This document shows positions 23,795-32,256 of a stretch of 64,000 bases of DNA, piece by piece. Origin of the DNA: Tateyamaria sp947503385 (lineage in GTDB: Bacteria; Pseudomonadota; Alphaproteobacteria; Rhodobacterales; Rhodobacteraceae); contig NZ_JBNFZM010000005.1 in NCBI RefSeq assembly GCF_051195235.1, forward strand, positions 124,001-188,000, written 5' to 3'. The position numbers and the translations under genes were made by a program. A model generated the notes under the pieces. That model made no database searches and had not been told where the DNA came from. It saw only the letters and a program-made list of their open reading frames with translations. Each line of letters begins with the position of its first letter. Within the stretch, counting starts at the first letter, position 1.

Positions 23795-25110
23795 TGGACA
23801 TCGGCACGATCACCCTGCTGATCCTCGGCGCGATGGCGCTGATGCTGATGCTGGGGGTGCCACTGGCGTTTGTGTCGGGCGCGATTGCGGTGGTGCTGAC
23901 GGTGACGCAGTTCGGCTGGAACGCATTGTTCCTCGTGGGCAGCCGGACCGTCGAATTCCTCGACAGTTTTGCCCTGATCGCAGTGCCGATGTTCGTCATC
24001 ATGGCGTCGATCATGGAACGGTCCGGGGTCGCGGGCGACCTTTACCGGGCGTTCCACGTCTGGGCCGGCGGGTTGCGCGGCGGGATCGGAGTGGTCACGA
24101 CATGCGCGGCCGTATTGCTGGGCGCCACAACGGGGATCATCGGTGGCGAGATCGTCTTGCTTGGACTGATCGCCCTGCCCCAGATGCTGAAGCTGGGCTA
24201 TGACAAGAAGCTGGCCATAGGCACGATCACCGCGGGCGGCAGTCTGGGCACGATGATCCCGCCGTCGATCATCCTGATCTTCTATGGCTTGACCGCCGAG
24301 GTCAGCATCTCGCACCTATTCCTCGCCACATTGATGCCGGGCCTGATGCTTGCATCACTTTACATCGCCTACATCCTGATCCGCTGCGGGCTAAACCCCA
24401 CGATGGGCCCGCCGCTGAGCATGGAAGAGCGCAATATGCCCTTGGCGGACAAGCTGCGTCTTTTTGGCGGGGTGCTGTTGCCGATGCTGGTGGCGGGCGG
24501 TGTGCTGGTGTCGATCTATGCGGGCTTTGCCTCGATCACCGAAAGCGCCGCCCTCGGGGCCTTTGGCGCCGCCGTGGCGGCATGGGTCCGGGGGCGATTC
24601 AGCCTAACGATGCTGCGCGCGGTGTTGGTGCAGGCCCTGCGCACCTGCGGCATGGTGTTCTGGCTGGTCTTCGGCACAAATGCGTTGATCGGTGTTTACA
24701 ACCTGATGGGTGGCATCGACTTTGCCCGAACCACGCTGGGCGGCGTGTCGGACGAGCCCGCCGTAATCCTGTGCGTGATGATCGGTGTGTTCATCCTGTT
24801 GGGGTTCTTCATCGACTGGATCGGCATCCTGTTTCTGACCATGCCGGTGTTTCTGCCGGTGCTGACCGCGCTGGGATATGACCCGATCTGGTTCGGGATC
24901 GTGTTCAACCTGTCGATGCAGATCGCCTACCTGACGCCGCCTTTCGGACCGGCCTGTTTCTACCTCAAGGGCGCGGCGCCGCCGGGCGTGACATTGCAGG
25001 ACATTTTCGCCGCGCAGTGGCCCTTTATCGGCATTCAGGTGGTCGCGCTGATCATCGTCGTGCTGTGGCCCGGCCTGTCCCTGTGGTTGCCGCAACTGGT
25101 GTACGGATGA
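23794..25110 (+). CDS. TRAP transporter large permease (DctM family), system 1
   Basis: 438 residues from ATG 23794, one base overlapping the dctQ stop. It begins MDIGTITLLILGAMALMLML. There are about a dozen membrane segments. The DctM signatures LGATTGIIGGEIVLLGLIAL, GGSLGTMIPPSIILIFYGL and a late inverted half with LTPPFGPACFYLKG are present. It forms the transport channel and uses sodium. It ends 6 bp before the E1 dehydrogenase gene, so transport and catabolism are transcribed together. Confidence 0.9.
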   Translation: MDIGTITLLILGAMALMLMLGVPLAFVSGAIAVVLTVTQFGWNALFLVGSRTVEFLDSFALIAVPMFVIMASIMERSGVAGDLYRAFHVWAGGLRGGIGVVTTCAAVLLGATTGIIGGEIVLLGLIALPQMLKLGYDKKLAIGTITAGGSLGTMIPPSIILIFYGLTAEVSISHLFLATLMPGLMLASLYIAYILIRCGLNPTMGPPLSMEERNMPLADKLRLFGGVLLPMLVAGGVLVSIYAGFASITESAALGAFGAAVAAWVRGRFSLTMLRAVLVQALRTCGMVFWLVFGTNALIGVYNLMGGIDFARTTLGGVSDEPAVILCVMIGVFILLGFFIDWIGILFLTMPVFLPVLTALGYDPIWFGIVFNLSMQIAYLTPPFGPACFYLKGAAPPGVTLQDIFAAQWPFIGIQVVALIIVVLWPGLSLWLPQLVYG

Positions 25111-25116
25111 TCCTCC

Positions 25117-27144
25117 ATGGCTGATGCAACCATCCTCGACACGCTGCCCACGCCCCGGACCAACCGGCTGAGCGCGCAGGACCATCTGGCACTGCTGGAA
25201 CAGATGATGCTGATCCGCCAATTCGAATTGCGCGCCAAGGAGCTGTTTCTCAAAGGCGTGATCAAGGGCACAGCGCATTCGTCCGTGGGGCAAGAGGCGA
25301 TTGCGGTGGGCGCCTGCCATGCGCTGGAGCCGCGCGATTTCCTGCTGACCCACCACCGCGGCCACGGGCACACCATCGCCAAGGGCGCTGATATCGGGCG
25401 CATGTTTGCCGAACTGATGGGCAAGGCCGAGGGCTATTGCGGCGGCATTGGCGGATCAATGCACATAGCGGATTTTGACCTCAACATCCTTGGGGCCAAC
25501 GGGATCGTCGGCGCGGGCATGGGGTTGGGAACGGGCGCGGCCCTTGCGGCCAAGATGCGCGGCGACGGCGCGGTGGGGATCGCATTTTTTGGCGACGGGG
25601 CCTCGAACGAGGGGATATTTCACGAGGCGATGAACCTATCGGCACTGTGGAATCTGCCACTGATTTTCTTTTGCGAAAACAACCAGTACGGCCTGACCAC
25701 CGCCACCGAAAGCGTTATTGCAGGAAACGGAATTGCCGCGCGCGCAGATGCTTATGGCGTGCCAAATGTCGTGATCGACGGCAATGCGCCCGTCGCCGTC
25801 TTCGACGCGGTGGAACAGGCCGTGATGCGTGCCCGGGCAGGTGACGGCCCGACGCTGATCGAGGCAATGACCTACCGCTGGGACGACCATTCCATGCGCG
25901 CCAACCTCGCGGGCTATCGCACCGAAAGCGAAGAAGCAGGATGGCGTGACCGGGATCCCATCGCGCGACAGCGCGCACTGGTTCTTGCTGCGGGCGCAGT
26001 TGGCGCAGACGACATCGACGCCCTGCAGGCGCGCGTTCATAGCTCTGTCGAAGACGCGATCGGCTGGGCGCTGGATCTGCCGGAGCCGGACATGGCCAAC
26101 GCCATGCAGATGGTCAAAGTCCCCCCGCCGCCAACGCACGCCGCAGAACCGGCGCCGGGTGCCCGACCACTCACCTACAAGATGGCAATAAACGAGGCGT
26201 TCCATCAGGAAATGGCACGGGATCAATCCGTCATCCTGATGGGCGAGGATGTGGGGCAGATCGGCGGTATCTTTGGCACCACGGTTGGGCTGCACGACGC
26301 CTTTGGACCCGACCGGGTGCGCGACATGCCCATCGCCGAGGGCGTTCTGGCCAATTGCGGTGTGGGGGCCGCTTTGTGCGGCCTGCGCCCGATCATCGAA
26401 ATCCAACTGTTCGATTTCGTCACTCTGATGATGGATGCCATCGTCAATCAGGCCGCCAAGGCCCGCTTTATGCTGGGCGGCAAGGCCCGCGTTCCCATCG
26501 TCTTTCGCGGCCCGCAAGGTGCGGGCATCCGGCTGGCCGCGCAGCACACCCAGTCGCTGGAGATGCTGTTTGCCAATGTGCCCGGCCTTGAGGTCTATGC
26601 CCCCGCCTCTGCCTATGACGCAAAGGGGCTGATGGCAGCGGCGATCCGCTCTGACAATCCGGTCGTCTTTCTGGAACACAAACTGCTCTATCTCGGGGCC
26701 GAAACACCGGTGCCCGAAGCCGCCTATCACATTGACCCCGGCACCGCCCGTATCGTGCGGCACGGAACGGACTGTACCGTCGTCGCGACGCTCGCCATGG
26801 TCGAACGGGCCCAACAGGCTGCGGACCGGTTGCAGGCAAAGGGCATCAGCGTCGAGGTCATCGACCCGCGCACAATCAAGCCGCTGGACATGGAGACGAT
26901 CCTGACCTCCGTCCGCAAGACCAATCGCGCCGTCGTGGTGCACGAAGCGCCCCTCTTTGGCGGCTTTGGCGGCGAGATTGCGGCGCGCATCTTGGAACAG
27001 GCCTTTGACTGGCTTGATGCCCCTGTCGTGCGGGTTGGCGCGCCTGAAATGCCTGTGCCCTACAACGACCGTCTTGAGCGCGACTACATGCCAGACGCCC
27101 GCGACATCGCGACCGCAATCGAAACCGCCTGTTACAGGAGCTGA
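25117..27144 (+). CDS. Fused E1 alpha-beta subunit of a thiamine-diphosphate dehydrogenase
   Basis: 675 residues. The N-terminal half (about 20-320) is an E1 alpha unit with the thiamine diphosphate motif FFGDGASNEGIFHEAMNL and a following ENNQYG. The C-terminal half (about 350-670) is an E1 beta unit (ILMGEDVGQIGGIFGTT, then MPIAEGVLANCGVGAALCGL, then RGPQGAGIRLAAQHTQSLE, then FGGFGGEIAARI). These normally decarboxylate a 2-keto acid or cleave a diketone such as acetoin and pass the acyl group to a lipoyl E2. No E2 or E3 gene lies nearby, so it must borrow one or work differently. Two-domain fusions of this sort are known but less common than separate subunits. The substrate should relate to the BKACE and aldolase. 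Confidence 0.86.
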   Translation: MADATILDTLPTPRTNRLSAQDHLALLEQMMLIRQFELRAKELFLKGVIKGTAHSSVGQEAIAVGACHALEPRDFLLTHHRGHGHTIAKGADIGRMFAELMGKAEGYCGGIGGSMHIADFDLNILGANGIVGAGMGLGTGAALAAKMRGDGAVGIAFFGDGASNEGIFHEAMNLSALWNLPLIFFCENNQYGLTTATESVIAGNGIAARADAYGVPNVVIDGNAPVAVFDAVEQAVMRARAGDGPTLIEAMTYRWDDHSMRANLAGYRTESEEAGWRDRDPIARQRALVLAAGAVGADDIDALQARVHSSVEDAIGWALDLPEPDMANAMQMVKVPPPPTHAAEPAPGARPLTYKMAINEAFHQEMARDQSVILMGEDVGQIGGIFGTTVGLHDAFGPDRVRDMPIAEGVLANCGVGAALCGLRPIIEIQLFDFVTLMMDAIVNQAAKARFMLGGKARVPIVFRGPQGAGIRLAAQHTQSLEMLFANVPGLEVYAPASAYDAKGLMAAAIRSDNPVVFLEHKLLYLGAETPVPEAAYHIDPGTARIVRHGTDCTVVATLAMVERAQQAADRLQAKGISVEVIDPRTIKPLDMETILTSVRKTNRAVVVHEAPLFGGFGGEIAARILEQAFDWLDAPVVRVGAPEMPVPYNDRLERDYMPDARDIATAIETACYRS

Positions 27145-27147
27145 CCC

Positions 27148-27549
27148 ATGCCCAAGCGCCAGATCATCATCCCGCCGGGGATGGAGAACATCTATGACAG
27201 CTATCACTATGCGCCGGGCATTCTGGTCGGAGACACGCTGTATTGCTCGGGTCAGGTTGGCCGCGACACAGACTTGAACGTGGTCGAAGGTGTCGAAGCG
27301 CAATACACGCAAGCGTTTGAAAATATGGGCAAGGTTCTGGACGCAGCCGGTGCAGGTTGGGATGACGTGGTCGAGCTGGATAGCTGGTTTGCCCCAGACA
27401 TGGGTGACCTCAAGACGTTCATGGTGGTCAAGGACCGTTTTTTTACAAACCTCTACCCCACGTGGACCGGCTTTGCTGTGCGCGGATTTTCGATGCCGGG
27501 CATTCTGGTCGAGATCAAGTGCAAGGCGATCCTTGGGCTGGCGCCATGA
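27148..27549 (+). CDS. RidA family protein
   Basis: 133 residues; ATG 27148 after CAGGAG. The YjgF/YER057c/UK114 fold is indicated by APGILVGDTLYCSGQVGRD, a QAFENMGKVLDAAGAGWDDVV helix, and RGFSMPGILVEIKCKAI, where the Arg, Pro and Glu line the active cleft. RidA proteins hydrolyse reactive enamines and imines, and relatives in catabolic clusters often act on the pathway's own imine or keto intermediate. It is 3 bp after the E1 gene and overlaps the aldolase start (ATGA). Its presence hints that a nitrogen-containing intermediate occurs in this pathway. Confidence 0.88.
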   Translation: MPKRQIIIPPGMENIYDSYHYAPGILVGDTLYCSGQVGRDTDLNVVEGVEAQYTQAFENMGKVLDAAGAGWDDVVELDSWFAPDMGDLKTFMVVKDRFFTNLYPTWTGFAVRGFSMPGILVEIKCKAILGLAP

Positions 27550-28325
27550 CGCGCGATCTCAAGTCTTTGCTTGGCAATGATCGGGCGGTGCTGGGCACTT
27601 GGACGCAAATTCCCGCACCCGAGTTGATCGACCTGATCGGGCTCAATGGTTTTGCCTTTACGATTATCGATTGCCAGCACGGCCCTTTTGGGATCGAGAC
27701 GGCAGAAAACCTCGCGCGGGCGGCGGACGCCAACGGCATCGCCTGCGCCCTCCGATTGCCGGAAAATGACCCTGTTCAGATCATGAAAGCACTGGACGCA
27801 GGCATTCGCCATGTGGTGATCCCCAATGTCGAGACCAAGGAGGCCGCCGCACAGGCTGTTGCGGCCACGCGGTTCGGTCCCCACGGGTTGCGCGGCGCGT
27901 GCCCGTGCTGTCGATCGGGCGGGCATTTTATCCGCAACTGGTCCGAATATGTCGCTGCGGAAGAGGCGCGGGTGGGTGCGATTGCACTGGTGGAAACCGC
28001 AAAGGGCGCAGACAATATCGAGGCTATCGTGGCCGTGCCCGGATTGACGGCACTCATGTGCGGCCCTTTCGATCTGTCCGTTTCCATGGGATATAACGGC
28101 GACTGGCGTGCCCCCGAAGTCTCTGAGGTTGTCGCGCATATGGTGGGCGCGGCACAGTCGGCGGGCGTACCGGTCATCATGCCGGTGTTCTCATCTGACA
28201 AAGACGAGGCGCGGACACTTGTCGATCATTGGCGCAACCAAGGTGTAACGACCTTTGTGGTCGGCTCTGACAAGATCCTGATTGCAGACGCGTTTTCCCA
28301 ATGGACCGGGGACCTGTCCGCCTAG
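27546..28325 (+). CDS. HpcH/HpaI family aldolase
   Basis: 259 residues from ATG 27546, overlapping the RidA stop. Class II aldolases of this family cleave 2-keto-4-hydroxy acids into pyruvate and an aldehyde using a divalent metal. Visible landmarks are FTIIDCQHGPFG (with the catalytic His), ALRLPENDPVQIMKALDAG, HVVIPNVETKEAA, GALVET-like AIALVETAKGADNI (metal-binding Glu), and LMCGPFDLSVSMG (metal-binding Asp). Length is normal. It is the last gene of the BKACE operon; the stop is shared over 4 bp (CTAG) with the convergent cyclase gene. Confidence 0.88.
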   Translation: MTRDLKSLLGNDRAVLGTWTQIPAPELIDLIGLNGFAFTIIDCQHGPFGIETAENLARAADANGIACALRLPENDPVQIMKALDAGIRHVVIPNVETKEAAAQAVAATRFGPHGLRGACPCCRSGGHFIRNWSEYVAAEEARVGAIALVETAKGADNIEAIVAVPGLTALMCGPFDLSVSMGYNGDWRAPEVSEVVAHMVGAAQSAGVPVIMPVFSSDKDEARTLVDHWRNQGVTTFVVGSDKILIADAFSQWTGDLSA

Positions 28326-29680
28326 CGGACCGGTTGCTGTTGCAGATCAGCCGGCAAGCCGAACACCGGGACAGGGTCCGCCAGCCCTTTGATCCTTTGG
28401 GCAGCATATGGCTCCAGATGGGGCGAACCACGGCGCAAACGCTGCGTTTGCGCATCGACAAGGACGGGAACGCCAAGCGTCTTGCACTGCCCCTCCAGTC
28501 GCGCGGCAAGGTTCACGGCATCGCCGTAAACGGTGAACGACTGCCGGTCGGTCGATCCGATTGTGCCGGTCACCAAGTCGCCGCTGGCAATGCCGACCCG
28601 AATACCGAACCCGTGGGCGCGCGCCGTTTTCAGCAACTGCTGCGCCGCATTAACTGCGGCCTGCGCGGGGTCAGCCACCGGTATCGGCGCGTTGAACGTC
28701 ACCAGAAACCCATCCCCGAGATAGGACATGACGATGCCGCCCTGATCAGAAACAACATCCGTCGCGTCCGCCAGAAACGCATCCAGAACACCAATCACAT
28801 GTTCGGGCGGATGATTTGCGGAAAAGGCGGTAAAGCCTGCGATGTCCATGACAAGGGCGGTGCCGGGTGTCCGCTGTGGCTGCATCGGTCCGTCATTTGC
28901 AATCAGGCTCTCGGCGATTTTTGCGGGCACGTATTTGCCAAAAAGCGCACTGACCCGCTCGCGGGCCGAACGCTCCTGCCGCCACTCCAGATCGGATGCC
29001 ACTTGGGCAAAAAACACGCCCCGCGCGCGGTACACTGCCACTGCAAGGGCAAAAGCTGCACACATCAGCATGGCCGTCTCCTCGATGCGGTTGCCGCGCC
29101 CGATAAAATCGATGGACAGGAACACCGTTTCGTAATCCGCACGCGTGGCATCCGCCGGGATATCGGCCCAAGACAGGCCACCGTCCATCCGGGATGTCAC
29201 CCATAGAAACGCGCCCCACCAACCAATCACGCACATTGCCCCGGTCCAAAGAACCAGCCGCCAGGACAGGCTCAGGCAGCAGATGGCGACCAGCGGAAAC
29301 AGGTAGTATATGCCGTAAGCCCGAAAGGCGATGATTTGCGGCACGTCATCAGCGCGGCTGATCGGGATTAGCGCGAATGTTGCGCAAATCGACAATGTAT
29401 CAAGGGTGTAGACCGCATACTTCATCCACCAGCGGTCAAACCGCGTGCCAATCACAGCCAGATGCGCCACGCCGACAGCGGTAAAGATCAACAACACGAC
29501 AACAGCGGCAAGGCGCGGCTCGAAGCCACTGAACACAACCGGCGCACCGACATACCACGCAAGAGCCAAACCCGTCACCAGTGACCGGCACGCGATGGCA
29601 ATGCGCAGCCCGCTTTGCTCGGCCCGGATCAGGCGGGCTGCGGATTCTGCGGCGAACGGATCGGATTCAGACGGTGTCAT
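28322..29680 (-). CDS. Membrane-bound class III adenylate/guanylate cyclase
   Basis: 452 residues. The N-terminal half holds about six membrane helices (about residues 25-235). The C-terminal cyclase homology domain begins near 270: TALVMDIAGFTAFSANHPPE with the first metal Asp, VMSYLGDGFLVTFNAP with the second, and FTVYGDAVNLAARLEG with the conserved Asn/Arg. It should make cAMP (or cGMP) from the nucleotide triphosphate in response to a membrane signal. The start overlaps the end of the EamA gene by 14 bp, so the two may be coupled. The stop overlaps the aldolase gene. Confidence 0.88.
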   Translation of the reverse strand: MTPSESDPFAAESAARLIRAEQSGLRIAIACRSLVTGLALAWYVGAPVVFSGFEPRLAAVVVLLIFTAVGVAHLAVIGTRFDRWWMKYAVYTLDTLSICATFALIPISRADDVPQIIAFRAYGIYYLFPLVAICCLSLSWRLVLWTGAMCVIGWWGAFLWVTSRMDGGLSWADIPADATRADYETVFLSIDFIGRGNRIEETAMLMCAAFALAVAVYRARGVFFAQVASDLEWRQERSARERVSALFGKYVPAKIAESLIANDGPMQPQRTPGTALVMDIAGFTAFSANHPPEHVIGVLDAFLADATDVVSDQGGIVMSYLGDGFLVTFNAPIPVADPAQAAVNAAQQLLKTARAHGFGIRVGIASGDLVTGTIGSTDRQSFTVYGDAVNLAARLEGQCKTLGVPVLVDAQTQRLRRGSPHLEPYAAQRIKGLADPVPVFGLPADLQQQPVR

Positions 29681-30587
29681 TGACGGGCCCTGTCAGGTGG
29701 CTGCGCGGAATGGATACGCCAAGGCTTAACAAAAAGCCTGCGGCGATAATCGTGACGCCAACGATCTCTGCGCCCGAAGGCACCGATCCGAAGAGCACCG
29801 CAGCAAGGCCCAAGGCCACCACCGGTGTGAATATCGGCAGCAAGGACGCCGATTGCGCGGACAGGAGGCGCACAGCGCCGATCAGGGCCACTACGCTCAC
29901 GACACCGCCCACCAGCCCCTGCATGACCATTTGCAACATCAGATCGGACCACGACACGCTGCGCAGTGTTTCGGAGGCTGTAACGCCCAACAGTGGGAGG
30001 GAAACAAGCGCGGACCCGGCAGCAACCGCCACGGTCCCGTCGATCACGGGGATGCGCCAAAAACGCAGCAACACGGTGTAGCCGCCCCACATACTGCCCG
30101 CCAAAACGAACAGCGCAACCCCCTGCCCCCAGTCAGGCCCCAGCCCCCTCACGTCCAACCCAACCAGCATCGCGAGCCCCAGAAACATGACAGATGCGCC
30201 AACCAAACGGCGAAACGTCAAACGCTCGGACAGCAGAACAGCGCCCAGCACGCCGCCCACCACGAACACTGCAACGGGCGCGAACAGCAATCCATGAGAC
30301 AGCGGCGCATGGACATATCCGCTGACCGCCACCACGCCAAAGAGCGGCCCGCCCAGAAAAATCAGTGCGGCAAGCCGCAGCAAGGGGATGCCGGTCCGCA
30401 CCCCGAGGACATAGCGGATCGCCAGCACAGGCAGAGCGACGAGGCCCGGCAGCGCAAAGCGCAGAAAGGCCAGCGCCTGTGGCGACAGCCCCGCGTCGAT
30501 GCCATGTTTGGCCGCGACATTGTACCCGGACCAGCACAGAACCGTCAGCGCGCCCAACATCGGTCCAATCAGGTGAGTCGCTCGCAT
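29667..30587 (-). CDS. DMT family (EamA) transporter
   Basis: 306 residues from ATG 30587, chosen because GGAG lies 6 nt upstream and MRATHLIGPMLGALTVLCWSG is the natural start; ATGs at 30599 and 30602 are possible. Ten hydrophobic segments in two EamA repeats of five are visible, ending VTIIAAGFLLSLGV. Members export amino acids, nucleotides or other metabolites through the inner membrane. It is divergent from a LysR gene 97 bp away, a usual regulator-exporter arrangement. The substrate is unknown. Confidence 0.86.
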   Translation of the reverse strand: MRATHLIGPMLGALTVLCWSGYNVAAKHGIDAGLSPQALAFLRFALPGLVALPVLAIRYVLGVRTGIPLLRLAALIFLGGPLFGVVAVSGYVHAPLSHGLLFAPVAVFVVGGVLGAVLLSERLTFRRLVGASVMFLGLAMLVGLDVRGLGPDWGQGVALFVLAGSMWGGYTVLLRFWRIPVIDGTVAVAAGSALVSLPLLGVTASETLRSVSWSDLMLQMVMQGLVGGVVSVVALIGAVRLLSAQSASLLPIFTPVVALGLAAVLFGSVPSGAEIVGVTIIAAGFLLSLGVSIPRSHLTGPVNDTV

Positions 30588-30622
30588 CGCAGTCTCCATC
30601 ATCGGTGATGGGAGAATGGGCT

Positions 30623-30638
30623 TTGGATACGATGCCAA
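30623..30638. promoter_or_regulatory. Putative LysR box between the exporter and its regulator
   Basis: TTGG (30623-30626) and CCAA (30635-30638) form a dyad with an 8-bp spacer, close to the T-N11-A form of LysR sites. It lies in the divergent intergenic DNA. Short dyads arise by chance, so confidence is limited. Confidence 0.35.
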
Positions 30639-30684
30639 CCAATGCTAATTTACATGCACACTCATACGCAAAAGGCATTGATGG

Positions 30685-31581
30685 ATGGAGCTTCGACATT
30701 TGCGCTATTTCGTGGCCGTGGCCGATCACGGCGGGATCACCCATGCGGCGGAACGGCTCAATATCGCGCAACCGGCTGTGTCCCGTCAAATCCGCGATCT
30801 TGAGGCAGAGCTGGGCATCGCCCTCCTGCGCCGCGAAGGACGGCGGGTCATACTGACCGATGCAGGCCGCGCATTCGCTGACCGGGCGCGCGCGGTTCTG
30901 GCCGCCTCAAGCGAGGCCGTGGACGAAGCCCGCCGGATCGACAAGGGCGAAGCGGGTCATCTGAAAATCGGGCTGCTCGAAAGCGCGTCATGGGCGGGAC
31001 ATCTGCCTCGTGCGCTCAGCCTGTTTGCCCGCACCTACCCGGATGTGCGGATGGAAGCGGTCCCCATGGGTTCGGTCGAGCAGATCGAGGCGTTGTTGGC
31101 GGGTGCGTTGGACGCCGGATTTATCTACCGTCAGGACAATCTGGTGGATGACGCGCTGTCCATATTGCCGCTGCGCATGGATGATGTTGTCCTTGCCGCG
31201 TCCGTCGATCTGGATTTTGACAAGGACGGGCCACTGGACCTCGACGATATCGACGGCCTGCCCATCGTGGCATTCCCACGCCGCGTCGCCCCGGCCTATC
31301 ATGACGCTTTGTTTGACGCGCTTGACGGTATCGGGTTTGATCCTGTGATCGTGCAAGAGGCAGAAAACGAAACCACGATGCTCAGCCTCGTGTCAGCCGG
31401 TGTGGGATGCGCATTTGTAAACTCTGCCAACCGGCACCGCCCCCCCGAAAACGTCCAGTTTCGCGCTGTCCGTGGTCTGTCGGTCCCCATTGAATTTCTC
31501 TTTGTCACGCAAAAGAACGCCGGAAGCCTCGCCGAACGGCTCAAGACGATCGTGATGGGATTAAATGCCGAAAAGGCATGA
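30685..31581 (+). CDS. LysR family transcriptional regulator
   Basis: 298 residues from ATG 30685 (another ATG at 30681 is out of frame). N-terminal winged helix: MELRHLRYFVAVADHGGITH, then AQPAVSRQIRDLEAELG. A periplasmic-binding-like effector domain follows from about residue 90 (HLKIGLLESASWAGHLPRAL). It is likely to control the divergent EamA exporter, and possibly the downstream secreted NTF2-like and aldo/keto reductase genes. The effector is unknown. Confidence 0.9.
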   Translation: MELRHLRYFVAVADHGGITHAAERLNIAQPAVSRQIRDLEAELGIALLRREGRRVILTDAGRAFADRARAVLAASSEAVDEARRIDKGEAGHLKIGLLESASWAGHLPRALSLFARTYPDVRMEAVPMGSVEQIEALLAGALDAGFIYRQDNLVDDALSILPLRMDDVVLAASVDLDFDKDGPLDLDDIDGLPIVAFPRRVAPAYHDALFDALDGIGFDPVIVQEAENETTMLSLVSAGVGCAFVNSANRHRPPENVQFRAVRGLSVPIEFLFVTQKNAGSLAERLKTIVMGLNAEKA

Positions 31582-31658
31582 ATCTTATACCACTATAGAA
31601 TTTTTGTTTATGCAACTACTGCCCCACATGTGTCCCATCACACCAACGATGGAGACAT

Positions 31659-32219
31659 ATGATGAAACGCGCTCTGACCGCCCCGCTGATTGCAACTCTG
31701 ATTGCGGCGGCCACACCAGCCAAAGCGGATATCGCAGGCACCCCTGTCACGGTGGAGACACTTGTGGCGCAGGCAGAGATGGTCCGCATTGCCGACGCGC
31801 TGGATGCCGCCGTTGATGACAAGGATTGGGACCGCGCAAGGTCATTCTTTACCGACATCATTGACGTGGATTTCACGTCGCTGGTCGGTGGTGCCCCCGC
31901 CACGATCCCGGCCGATGCGCTGATCGCGGGGTGGTCCGCCAACCTGACGGCGGACAAAACCTCGTTCCATTTGCGCGGCAACCACCGCGTCACCTTTGAC
32001 GATGACAGCACGGCGACGATGCTGTCCCACGGCTATGCGTGGAACCGGATGGAACGTGGTGCGCTCAAGGCCAATGGCGGCGAGGCTTTGTGGGAGGTTT
32101 GGGGCACATATGTCCACGGCTTCGTGCAGACCGACGCAGGCTGGAAAGTGGACGCGATGACGTTCACCGCCACCGCGCAGCGCGGCAATGCATTTGTCCG
32201 CGACACCCCCGGAAGCTGA
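31659..32219 (+). CDS. Secreted NTF2-like (SnoaL-type) protein
   Basis: 186 residues. A signal peptide (MMKRALTAPLIATLIAAATPAKA) is followed by a cone-shaped NTF2-like domain: ADALDAAVDDKDWDRARSFF, TSLVGG, FHLRGNHRVTF, ATMLSHGYAWN and TYVHGFVQTDAGWKVDAMTF. Such folds serve as isomerases, dehydratases or plain binding proteins. ATGs at 31659 and 31662 both follow GGAGACAT; either may be used. It is 37 bp upstream of a Tat-exported aldo/keto reductase, and the pair probably works together in the periplasm. Confidence 0.78.
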   Translation: MMKRALTAPLIATLIAAATPAKADIAGTPVTVETLVAQAEMVRIADALDAAVDDKDWDRARSFFTDIIDVDFTSLVGGAPATIPADALIAGWSANLTADKTSFHLRGNHRVTFDDDSTATMLSHGYAWNRMERGALKANGGEALWEVWGTYVHGFVQTDAGWKVDAMTFTATAQRGNAFVRDTPGS

Positions 32220-32256
32220 TCCCCCACATCACCGTAAGAACCCAAGGAGCCATCCA

